DNA of 64,000 bases from Castanea sativa (lineage: Eukaryota > Streptophyta > Magnoliopsida > Fagales > Fagaceae). Shown here in pieces: positions 40,553 through 51,087 of this stretch. Below the pieces are notes generated by a model, which worked only from the letters and a program-made list of their open reading frames with translations, was not told the DNA's origin and did no database searches. The number at the start of each line of letters is the position of its first letter. Positions within the stretch are counted from its first letter, which is position 1. The translations under genes and the position numbers were made by a program. The stretch lies in assembly GCF_040712315.1 (NCBI RefSeq), contig NC_134015.1, positions 3,384,445-3,448,444 on the forward strand, written 5' to 3'.

Positions 40553-41206
40553 TATGTAACCCGTGCGCACAGGAATGATGAATTGTAGTGGTGCTATTGA
40601 TGTTAGTTTGAGTTATTAAATATATAGGACATTAGTTTGACTAGGACATTTGAAGGTACTAAAATGATTTCTTATTGCAATTTTAACGATATTAGTTATG
40701 CCACATTTCTCGTTACACTGCTGTTATGTATATAATTTTGAAAATCACAATTAGACACTATATATACAATATTAATTCAGTATCACTATCTATGAAATTC
40801 TACTAAATACAACACAAAATAAAAAGAATAAATTGGTTCAATAGTATCTCCTAAATTGAATGGGATAGGTGCATGTAATCGTTTAGCTTAATTACAATTT
40901 TTTACATTCGAGATCTTCACATACAAAATATCTAAATAAAAATAGTATAAAAAAATATACTTATTAGTTCAAAAAAAAAAATAACATAAAAAATCTGTAC
41001 AATTTAATTTGTATGAAAAGCTAACAAAGACAAAATCTAAAAATTGGATTAGATGGGGCACGTGGTGCAAAATTAACTTACTTGGCACAAAATTTAGAAG
41101 TTTAGATTAGATGAGATGCATGATGCAAAATTAGCCTCAAATTGAATTATAAAAATAAAATCTAATTGGATTTTCTCTTAGCTTTGGCTATATATATATA
41201 TGGATT
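40553..41206. repeat. Dispersed repeat ending in a TA microsatellite (copy 2)
   Basis: Begins near GTAACCCGTGCGCACAGG. It contains GGCACGTGGTGCAAAATTA, CTTGGCACAAAATTTA and AAATCTAATTGGATTTT, and ends TTAGCTTTGGCTATATATATA, in the same order as the copy at 25056-25536. Confidence 0.6.
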
Positions 41207-41209
41207 AAT

Positions 41210-42884
41210 GCACAAACTTTTAATAATTGGGAATGATGAATTTGGATATTTCACTAAGTAGATCATTTTGGAGGGGCAAGATGGGTTTACAGGATTAGTG
41301 GTGAATGTAGGATGTGAATATCAGAAAACAATATGCACTTTAATATTATTTTAGCTAAAACATACTTTACATCTTCTAAATTTGGATCAATTCATTTGAT
41401 ATTTTATCTAAAATATACTTAACATCTTCTAAATTTGGGGTCGCTTCTAAATTGGTACATTTACTTTTAAAATTTGTAATTTAAACTCTCAATCACTAAC
41501 AAAAATGTCAATTTTTTTGGGTTTTTATGGAGCCTAGTTGTGTTTAATTTGAATTATGAATTGACCTGATATAAAAGTGTTACGATTTTTAATGAAATTT
41601 TTTTTCTGAGGCTAGTCCATGGAGTGGAGGTTTGGCCCAAGCCTAAGCTAGCACATTGTGAATCCGATGCATTGGATAGAAAAATTGTTGTTTTGGAGAT
41701 TAGGGTTATGTTTTGTTTTTAAAAAGAAAACTGTACTACCGCATCCTGTAGTGAATAGTAAAATTTTTGCAATTCTGTGAACATTGGCAAATTTTCGAAC
41801 CACCTAAATATTGTCTTGTGTGATTATTTTCTTTGGTGCATATTTTTCTCTATTTTTTACATCTCATATATGTGAAAATTTCATAAATATGTCCTTCAAA
41901 TATGGTCATTCTATTATGATCCATCACATTTTCACCCTTAACTTGCCTAAAAACATCGTTTTTATTTTATTTTTTTGTTTTATTGTTTTTGTGTGAGGTA
42001 ATGGCAAGATTCTAATTGACATAGGTGGAATGAGCTCTTGATACTATTATAACATTCGATGGTGTAAATTGCAAGTGTTTATGCTTAAGGGGAAAATTTA
42101 GGAACGGCTTTAAACTTAGAGGATAACAATATAATTTTAACCTTATAATATAATGGATTTTTGCACAAACTTTTACTAATTGAGAAATTACTCTAAGTGG
42201 ATCATTTTGGAAGGGAAATTTGGGTTTAAAGTAAGGTTTTTTGTTTTGTTTTTGAGTTTAAAAGAGTAATGCTGGTCGGCTGGATAAGATGTGAAGATGA
42301 GAAAAGAATATGGCCTTTAATGGTTTGATTCTTTATAATAAAGCATTGATGATGCAAACTTTTACTAACTGGGAAATGGGAATTTGTGATGGATTTGGTC
42401 AGTGGGATCTGATTAAACAACTTGAGGTGAGCAAGGACTACGGACCCACGAGCATGCGCGAAGCTGTTGCGGCGGCTAATCAAATAAATTATTTATTTTA
42501 TTTTATTTAGAGCTGCTTGCTTTAGAGGGTGGCTTTATAAGCTATTCGTCCACTCAATATTCAAATTTTGAAGAATTTTTTTAATAATAATAAAAAAAAA
42601 CTCAAATTTGATATGTTAGTTCTACTGATTTTCTTGAATAGTTCGATACTTTAAAATAAAGCATCGATACAAACAATTCTTTTTGAGAAAAGAAGATGAA
42701 CCATATATACTTTTGGATAAGATGAACCCAAATTGAATTGGCATTACACGTATTTCTCCGAAATTAAAATCTAAAAAGAAAAATACAGCCAGATATATAT
42801 TTTTTTAAATAGTTGTTTAGAATTAGAATCCAGATAATATTTTCTCAAAAAAAAAATCCTGATAATAAATATTTTTAATATATT
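41210..42884. other. AT-rich intergenic, no gene seen
   Basis: Low-complexity and repeat-derived text, with the phrase TGGATCATTTTGGA-GGGAAATTTGGGTTT-like recurring near 40455, 41262 and 42198. No coding function is recognised. Confidence 0.5.
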
Positions 42885-42889
42885 ATAAT

Positions 42890-43695
42890 TGTAGGGTCAA
42901 TGGCCCAGGAGTATGTATTGGGCCTCAATTCGAGGACACTAAATGGTTCAAGGATGTAGGAATATCAACCCAAGAGGCAGTGTTGATGAATAAAGAGGTG
43001 AAGGCTAATCAAGGTCATCCTAGAAAGTGGTCCGAGAAGGAGTCTTTCCTCAGCTAGATAAAGCTGAGATAGGGAAGGGTTGCCCAACGTCCAAAAGCAA
43101 TGTTCTAGGAGATCCTATAAGGAAGGATATGCATGGTAGGTGTACAAGATAGAAAGAAGGGGTATGAAATATCAAAGATAAAATTGCTACCATCGCATTA
43201 AATACTCTGCAGCTAAACCTCTGGCCGCATTAATAGGGAAGTAATGTCTGAGCATCAGGGTTCAGCCTTACAACTATCTCCAAAGATTTCAAGGATGGGC
43301 TGATGGGACAAGTATCCAAACTAGTACTCTGATCCATACGTGAAGGATGGAGAGAGGAAGAAAGATGATATAAAAGGAGGAGAAGACATTCAAGAAAGGG
43401 GATCGAAAATAAAAGAAATGAAACACTGTAGACATTAAGATCAATATCTGTAACCTGTCTTTGAGAAAGAGAAAGAGAAATATAGAATCCAATCTCCTCG
43501 GCTTGAGTTAGAGGACAATCTTTGTTATATAAACTATCTCATCCGTATGATATTGCAATCTAACCCATTATCTCTGTTATATAAAATCACTAGAACCTAG
43601 ATTTCAAACACACTCTCTACAAATTCATTGTATTGAATTTTTTGGGCCTATCCCAATCTTATTTTTTGGGTTTGGGTGTAAATTGTGTCCTTACA
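42890..43695. mobile_element. Solo LTR with 5-bp TSD
   Basis: An 806-bp sequence starts TGTAGGGTCAATGG and ends GTGTCCTTACA. It is flanked by ATAAT at 42885-42889 and 43696-43700. It contains GATATAAAAGGAGG at about 43367, a likely LTR promoter TATA box. No internal retrotransposon region is attached, so this is the product of LTR-LTR recombination. The plus orientation is inferred from the TATA box and TG...CA ends. Confidence 0.88.
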
Positions 43696-43700
43696 ATAAT

Positions 43701-44405
43701 AATAATTAAGTATTTGTTAATCAACTGGTTTTATGAAATCAGGGAAATAGAAAGGCAACTCTAGTTACTCTACACTTGGTTAATATATGTATTTATGATT
43801 AATAATTGTGAGTTAAGAGTTAATATTCATGTGTAAAGGACGAGCTAGCAATTGTTAGATTAAAGGGCCATTTGGTACGTGATTTTGAGCAATAATTTTT
43901 AGTTTTTAAACAACATTACATGTATTTTTACACACTTTTTAACCACACATATTTCTAAAAAAAATACAAACAACATTATTAGAACAACATTACTAAATAC
44001 CCCCACATCTTTCTTTAATGTTCATTGTAATGGATTAGGTTAATGAGTAGATTTCAACTCAAGTTTGTCACTAAACCTATAAATTGAAAGATCCTACTTA
44101 ATTTTTTAAAAAGTTTAGGGTAACTTGCAAATTATACCCCTGAAGTTTGGGGTTGACTAGATTTTACATCTCAAAATTTCAAAAACATGATTTTACATTC
44201 TAAAGTTTGGTTCTGTTAGCAATTCACTACTCATAGTTAATTTCTCCCATAAAGTGACATATCATCATGCTGATATGTTTTATTTTTGCCAAATCAGCCC
44301 CAAAACTAGGTCTTTCTAGGCCTAAACTTAAAACAAAATTCGCTAGCCTAAACGACACAGTTTAAGCCAAGTTCCTAAATTAGAAAACAAATGAGAAATC
44401 CTTAA
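43701..44405. other. Intergenic with MITE-like remnants
   Basis: Contains GGCCATTTGGTACGTGATTTTGAGCAA (about 43868) and AACTTGCAAATTATACCCCTGAAGTTT-like text (about 44121), phrases typical of diverged non-autonomous elements. Boundaries cannot be set. Confidence 0.35.
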
Positions 44406-45144
44406 GGCTGGGCTTTTCGGCCGCGAACAATGAGGCGAAGTACGAGGCTTTGTGGGTAGGAATGGCTATGGTTCAGAAAATGGGAGGAAGAACAATGAAG
44501 ATATTTTCAGATTCGAGGTTGGTTGTAGGCCAAGTAAAGGGAGAACTGGAAGCCATGGATGTGAGAATACAAGACTATTTGGGTCAAGTTAGGCACTTGC
44601 AATCAGGGTTTGAATCATTCTCCCTACAACAAATTCCAAGGAGTAGAAACATGCATGTTGACTCTCTTACCACCCTTGCAACCTCCTCGGTGCAGAGTTT
44701 ACCCCAAGTTATCCTAACTGAAGATTTGTGCAAGCCTACCGAAACGAGAAAGTAGAAGGCACTTATTCACTAGATCAGAGTGGGGCCTAGTTGGATGGAT
44801 CCTATTGTGTTGTTTCTTAGGGATGACATTTTGCCCTAGGAGAAGGGGTACCCTGATAAAGTGCGAAGAAGAGCTCTTCGGTTCTGGTTGTCCGAGGATC
44901 AAAAGTTATACAAGCGCTCTTTTTCTGGGCCCTATTTGCTATGCATCCATCCTGAGGCAGTGGAACCACTCTTAAAAAAGTTGCACGACGGGATTTGTGA
45001 AAGTCATACAGGCGGCAGATCACTGTCTCACAGGGCCCTTAGTCAAGGGTATTTGTGGCCAAATATGCAAAGTGAGGCACAAGAGTATGTGAAGAAATGT
45101 GACCAATGTTAGAGATTCGCTTCAAATATTAATCAACCAAGGAG
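44406..45144 (+). pseudogene. Ty3/gypsy pol remnant A: RNase H and integrase zinc finger
   Basis: Reads as retroelement RNase H (NNEAKYEALWVGM, IFSDSRLVVGQVKGELEA, RSRNMHVDSLTTLA), then the integrase HHCC region (HDGICESHTGGRSL, EYVKKCDQC). In-frame stops and frame changes break it, for example after KPTETRK, so it is not functional. The left end is truncated in the RNase H domain. The right end is cut by an LTR at 45145, just after AACCAAGGAG. The part 44499-45144 is repeated at 48259-48905. Confidence 0.85.
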
Positions 45145-45857
45145 TGTAGGGACACGATTTTCAGACCAAGCCCAAAATGGAAGGGATCTTGACCCAGTAA
45201 ACCCAATACAATAAATTTGTAGAGAGTGGGTTAAAGAGTTAGGTTTTAGTGCATGGATAATAGTTAATATGGTTTTGGATGATGAGCCAACGAGAATTGA
45301 ACCCGATTTGTGTGAGAAAGTTTGTCCTCGGCATAGTCCGAGGAGCTCTGTTCTAGTATATATTGGATGACAATGGTTACAGGAGTTGTTGAGATTGCTA
45401 CAGTGCTTTCTCTTCTCCTTTTTCCATCCCCTTTCATGAAGGGCCTCTTCCATTATATAGTTCCTCTTGGATGATCTTAATCCTACACTTGTTGATCTTT
45501 TGAGCCACCACTTGAGTGCTTGTCCCATCAGACACCCTTTCTAACCTTCTATGAGTTGTGGTTGCCAAGGTAGCACTATTCAAGGGTTTTTTCCATATAA
45601 ATGCGGTCAGAAAGTTAGCTGTAGGGCATTCAATGCTGTGTAGCAGCTTTCCCTTAGATATTTTTGAGTCCTTATCCCTCTTGTACGTTCATAATGCTTA
45701 TCCCTATAATTAAAACTTTCTAGAAGGTCACTTTGATCATTAGGATCTATACTCGATCTGCGTTTAGCCTATCTGAGGAGATATTCCTCCTCGGACTCGG
45801 ACTACTCACGATCTCGGCCAAAGCCCCACGCTCTCGGCTAAAGCCTAAGACCCTACA
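45145..45857 (-). repeat. LTR, 3' copy of the inner gypsy element
   Basis: 713 bp, starting TGTAGGGACACGATTTTCAG and ending AAGACCCTACA in plus-strand reading. It is closely similar to the LTR at 47544 along its whole length with scattered substitutions, so the element is not recent. Confidence 0.88.
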
Positions 45858-46059
45858 ATAGCCCCTCAAAACTCCGATTTTTTCCCTTCATCCGAGGAAA
45901 AAAGTTTGGTTTTGAATTCCTAAGAGTTAATTTTGCTTTGATCCTTTGATTTACCCCTGGGGGGGTGCTGTTTCACGCGCCCCATATTTGTACTGTAAAT
46001 TGCTCCTTTCAGAAATACCAATTTGAGGATTTGGTTATAATCTTGGGCCTGTCAGCCAT

Positions 46060-47125
46060 GCATAACTAAGGTTCCGTTTGAACACTTTGAAAGTTGTCAT
46101 GGAGTGTTAACTTTCCCACATTATCTGGTTCGAGGACCGAGGCATGATTGAGTTATAGTTTAAACACTTGAAGAGAGATGTCATAGAGTGTTAACTTTCC
46201 CACATCATCTGGTCCGAGGACTGAGGAATGATTGAGTTATAGTTTAAACACTTTGAAAGTTGTCATGGAGTGTTAACTTTCCCACATCATGTGGTCCGAG
46301 GACTGAGGCATGATTGAGTTATAGTTTAAACACTTTGAAAGTTGTCAAAGGAGTGTTAACTTTCCCACATCATTTGGTCCGAGGACCGAGGTATGATTGA
46401 GTTATAGTTTAAACACTTTGAAAGTTGTGTGTTAATTTCCTCAAAGTAGAAGGTCTGAGGATCCGGCATAGCTAAGGTTCTATTTAACCACTTTGAAAGT
46501 TGTCATGAAGTGTTAACTTTCCCACATCATCTGATCCGAGGACCGAGGCATGATTGAATTATAGTTTAAACACTTTGAAAGTTGTGTGTTAATTTTTCCA
46601 AAGCAGGAGGTCTGAGGACCCGGCATAGTTAAGGTTCTGTTTAACCACTTTGAAAGTTGTCATGGAGTGTTAACTTTCCCACATCATGTGGTCCAACGAC
46701 CGAGGCATGATTGAGTTATAATTTAAACACTTTGAAAGTTGTCATGGAGTGTTAACTTTCCCACATCATGTGGTCCGAGGACTGAGGTATGATTGAGTTA
46801 TAGTTCAAACACTTTGAAAGTTGTCAAGGAGTGTTAACTTTTTCATATCATCTGGTTCGAGGACCGAGGCATGATTGAGTTATAGTTTAAACACTTTGAA
46901 AGTTTTGTGTTAATTTCCTCAAAGCGGGAGGTTTGAGGACTCGGCATAGATAAGGTTCTGTTTAACCACTTTGAAAGTTGTCATGGAGTGTTAACTTTCC
47001 CACATCATCTGGTCTGAGGATCGAGGCATGATTGAATTATAGTTTAAACACTTTGAAAGTTGTGTGTTAATTTCCCCAAAGCAGGAGGTCTAAGGACCCG
47101 GCATAGCTAAGGTTCTATTTAATCA
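46060..47125 (-). repeat. Tandem repeats of ~80 bp in the inner gypsy element
   Basis: About a dozen units in two sub-types. Type A has GGAGTGTTAACTTTCCCACA, GTCCGAGGACCGAGGCATG and ATTGAGTTATAGTTTAAACA. Type B has GTGTGTTAATTTCC, AAGCAGGAGGTCTGAGGAC and CGGCATAGCTAAGGTTCTG. They lie between the pol remnant and the polypurine tract, the usual place for tandem repeats in Tat-type elements. Confidence 0.92.
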
Positions 47126-47543
47126 CTTCAATAGATTAAAAGATATCAATATATACCTTCAAGAACTAGCCCCGCCGCAGAGCCCCTTTGAATTGCTCAT
47201 GTGTTACTGCCACTTCCTCTAATGGAGGTTCAGCGAACTTGGCCACCAGATTTGCGAGGACCTGGCCCTTGATAGAGGTATGAGGCATGTACTTGATGTC
47301 AGAAGCCCCTAGAACTATGCCCCATTCAGCAATCCTCCCCATATAATCGTCACTTCGTAGTATAGACCTGGGCAGAAGCTAAGTTAGGACAACTATGTGT
47401 GCCTCATGTAGTGACTTGCTCACATAGTAAATTCGCCACCATAATGGCTTTCCCTAAGGACTCTTGCTGATGGGGGCCTGATCTTACCATATTTAACCGT
47501 TGCATTTACTATCACACAAGCTCTTCCCACAGACAACGCCAAT

Positions 47544-48258
47544 TGTAGGAATACGATTTTCAGACCAAGCCCAAAATGTAAGGGATCTTGACCCAGTGAA
47601 CCCAGTACAATAAATTTGTAGTGAGTGGGTCAAAGAGTTAGGTTTTAATGCATGGATAATAGTTAATATGGTCTTGGATGATGAGCCAACGAAAATTGAA
47701 CTCGATTTGTGTGAGAAAGTTTGTCCTCGGCACAGTCCGAGGAGCTTTGTTCTAGTATATATTGGATGACAATGGTTACAGGAGTTGTTGAGATTGCTAC
47801 AGTGCTTTCTCTTCTCCTTTTTCCATCCCCTTTTCATGAAGGGCCTCTTCCATTATATAGTTCCTTTTGGATGATCTTAATCCTACACTTGTTGATCTTT
47901 TGAGCCACCACTTAAGTGCTTGGCCCATCAGACACCCTTTTTGGCCTTCTGTGAGTTGTGGTTGCCAAGGTAGTACTGTTCAGGGGGTCTTTTCCACATA
48001 AATACGGTCAGAAAGTTAGCTGCAGGGCATTCAATGCTGTGTAGCAGCTTTCCTTTAGATATTTTTGAGTCCTTATCCCTCTTGTACGTTCATAATGCTC
48101 ATCACTATCATTAGAACTTTTTGGAAGGTCACTTTGATCATTTGGATCTATACCTGATCTGCGTTTAGCCTATCCGAGTAGATATTCCTCCTCGCACTCG
48201 GACTACTCACGATCTTGGGCAAAGCCCCATGCTCTTGGCCGAAGCCTAAGACCCTACA
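47544..48258 (-). repeat. LTR, 5' copy of the inner gypsy element
   Basis: 715 bp, TGTAGGAATACG...AAGACCCTACA on the plus strand. Its minus-strand downstream side carries the primer-binding sequence. Confidence 0.88.
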
Positions 48259-50070
48259 GAGATATTTTTAGATTCGAGGTTAGTTGTAGGCCAAGTAAAG
48301 GGAGACCTGGAAGCCATGGACGTGAGAATACAGGACTATTTGGGTCAAGTTAGGCACTTACAATCAGGGTTTGAATCTTTCTCCCTACAACAAATTCGAA
48401 GGAGCAGAAACATGCATGTTGACTCTCTTACCACCCTTGCAACCTCCTCGGTGCAGAGTTTACCCCAAGTTATCTTGGTTAAAGTTTGTGCAAGCCTACC
48501 GAGACGAGAAAGTAGAAGGCACCTATTCACCAGATCAGAGTGGGGCCTAGTTGGATGGATCCTATTGTGCTGTTTCTTAGGGATGACATTTTGCTTGAGA
48601 AGAAAGGGGAGGCTGATAAAATGCGAAGAAGAGCTCCTCGGTTCTGGTTGTCTGAGGATCAAAATTTATACAAGCGCTCTTTTTCTGGGCCCTATTTGCT
48701 ATGCATCCATCCTGAGGCAGTGGAACCACTCTTAGAAAAGTTGCACGACGGGATTTGTGAAAGTCATACAGGCGGCAGATCACTGTCTCACAGGGCCCTT
48801 AGTCAAGGGTGTTGGTGGCTAAATATGCAAAACGAGGCACAAGAGTACATGAAGAAATGTGACCAATGTTAGAGATTTGCTCCAAATATTCATCAACCAA
48901 GGAGCGTCCTCAATCCTTTTTTTGCCATTGGCCTTTTGCTCAATAGGAATTGGATATTGTAGGGCCTTTCCCTAAGGTAGCAAGGAATAGGAGATGGTTG
49001 TTGGTTGGCACAGACTACTTCTCTAAGTGGGTCAAAGCTAAGCCTCTGTCAAATATTAGAGATGTGGATGCCAAGGGATTTGTGTGGAAAAATATTGTCA
49101 CTTGGTTTGGGATCCCTCACACCCTCATCTTAAACAATGATCTTCAGTTTGATAGCAAAGCCTTCAAAAGGTACTGTTGTGATTTGGGCATTAAGAATAG
49201 GTACTCCACCTCGGCTTATCCACAGGGAAATGAACAGGTTGAGGCTGTTAATAAGGTCATAGTAAGTGGACTCAAGAAAACGCTGGATGATGCAAAAGAT
49301 AGATGGGTGGAAGAGCTGCCACATGTTCTTTGGACGTATCGGATTATCCCTTGTAGGTCAACAGGGGAGACACCATTTTCAATGACCTATGGAGCTGAGG
49401 TTGTGATTCCTCTGGAGACTGGATTCCCAATGCTGAGGACGAGCTTATTTGCTCCAGACAATAATGACAATCTATTAGAAAAGAGCCAAGATTTAATTGA
49501 AGAATAGAGAGAAAATGCCAGGGTTTAATTTGCATATTATCAATAGAAACTCAAACAGGGGTCCGACTCAAGCGTGAAGTCAAAACCATTAGCCCCCAAG
49601 GACTTGGTATTGAGAAAGGTTGTGGGTGCTGCAAAAAACCCAAAATGGGGAAAGTTGGGGCCCAATTGGGAAGGGTCATACTGTATCACCTCGGTAGCTG
49701 GTATAGGTGCATACTTCTTAAAAGATTTGGACGAAAATGTTGTGCCACGCCCCTGGAATATAAATAATCTGCAAATGTATTATTATTAATGGAAGGCAAT
49801 TCTGCCATGTTTGTTAAAGTTATGTGTCGTCCTGGTTACTTGTTTGAATATTAAACAGAACCTTGGTCATGCTTGGCTACTCGGACCGCATACCTTGGGT
49901 AAATTAATATTCTTGATTATTTACTCAAATGTTAAACAGAACCTTGATTATGCCTGGTCTCTCAGACCATATGCCTTGAGTAAATTAATACTCTCCATTA
50001 CTTATTTGAATATTAAACAAAACTTTGGTCATGCCTGATTCCTCAGATTACATACCTTGGGTAACCGTAG
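48259..50070 (+). pseudogene. Ty3/gypsy pol remnant B: RNase H end, integrase, 3' repeats
   Basis: Starts inside RNase H (same base context as 44499). It continues through the integrase zinc finger (ESHTGGRSLSHRALSQG, KKCDQC) and the catalytic core in the 48950-49507 frame: DIVGPFPK, then LNNDLQFDSKAF where SDNG is expected, then PQGNEQVEAVNKV. The second catalytic Asp is Asn, so the DD35E triad is broken. The C-terminal domain follows (WGKLGPNWEG, VVPRPWNINNLQMYYY), ending about 49789. Frameshifts and stops separate the parts. About three 80-bp repeats follow (49836-50070), related to those at 46060-47125. No 3' LTR is found. Confidence 0.85.
49836..50070 (+). repeat. Three ~82-bp repeats after the gypsy pol
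   Basis: Units with TATTAAACAGAACCTTGGTCATGCCTGG-like text and TCGGACC-CATACCTTGGGTAAATTAATA. They share TCATGCCT and TCGGACC motifs and unit length with the reverse-oriented repeats at 46060-47125, marking both as 3' regions of one element family. Confidence 0.75.
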
Positions 50071-51000
50071 CATCACTTTTTATTAGTAAAATTTACAATA
50101 ATTGTAGCATCACTTTTTTTTTTTTGCCTAACACATAAAACAACTTTTGCCTAAATGGTTTTTATCCGGAGATTCAAATTAGGTTTTATAGTTATTTTGT
50201 TAGATAAACAAACTATGGTTGTTTTTTTAAAAATCAAAACCGTAGGAAATTCGGAGCTTGCTGAGTGTGTCAAATGTGAATTTATTTTCTCTAAATAAAA
50301 AAAAAAACTGTAATTTCTTTTCTCAAAATCTAATAGAAAAAAATTCAAAAATATCCAAATGTTTAAAACAATATTTTACCGCTGAAATATCTCTTCACAA
50401 TGATTTGAACTAATATTTTCACCTATAAATTTACAAATCTTTTTGAAAAATTGCACTCAAAATAATTTTTTATCGATCCGAAAAGTGTTGGTTACACACT
50501 TACACTGAGTACTCTCATTCATTACTATAATTATACTTATAATAAATTATTAAAGTTGTTTCGCTATAATTATTATGGTTGTTTGCCTTATAGTAAATTC
50601 TTTTTTAATAGTGACATATATGTCTCAAGTTCTTTTTTTTTTTTTTAAAGAGACATATATGACTCAAATTCTACTATCATTTCAAGTAATTTAAAATAAA
50701 ATAAATTATAAAAGAGTGTCTCAATATGTTGGTAACACTGAGTAGACTCTCATTAATTAGAAAATGGTGTACGTGTTGGTAACATTTTTAATTAATAGAG
50801 ATGTTCATTACTCAAATCTCTGCCCCAGCCACTGTATTACATAAAATAAATTATTACTCCCAGAAAATATTACAATGTACGTATACCAACTTTTAGGCCT
50901 TTAGCACAGCACTAAAAGAAAGGGAACCGTGAAAAATGAGCCATTTTCCTAATAAAAGTGGTGTTTCATCTTCTTATAAAAGAGGTGTAATTTTCTGTTT
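50071..51000. other. AT-rich intergenic upstream of the TRF-like gene
   Basis: No gene seen. The last few hundred bases should include the promoter of the following plus-strand gene; TATATATATATGG lies just before its first ATG. Confidence 0.45.
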
Positions 51001-51087
51001 CAGTATTGGGTTTACTTCACTCCCACGAATTTCGTTTTACTCAACTCGTCCGCAGCCATAGCAGCGAGTCAACATCTATATATATAT

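Larger units (their letters stand above)
45145..48258 (-). mobile_element. Non-autonomous Ty3/gypsy LTR element with mismatched flanks
   Basis: Two direct LTRs (45145-45857 and 47544-48258), both TGTAGG...CCCTACA, enclose 1.7 kb. Orientation is minus: next to the right LTR the minus strand reads TTGGCGTTGTCTGTGGGAA, the primer-binding region typical of Tat-type gypsy elements. Next to the left LTR it reads GTTTTGAGGGGCTATTG, a polypurine tract. The interior carries a short decayed pol piece (about 47440-47180 minus, SDDYMGRIAEWG and YMPHTSIKGQVLA, the reverse transcriptase/RNase H junction) and then about a dozen tandem repeats. There is no gag, protease or integrase. The flanks are AGGAG on the left and GAGAT on the right, not a target-site duplication. 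Confidence 0.85.

Noticed and set aside
45133..45528. Minus-strand frame of 131 codons inside the left LTR, and its twin at 47493-47837
   Set aside because: Both lie in LTR sequence; they are the same non-coding LTR text read twice.
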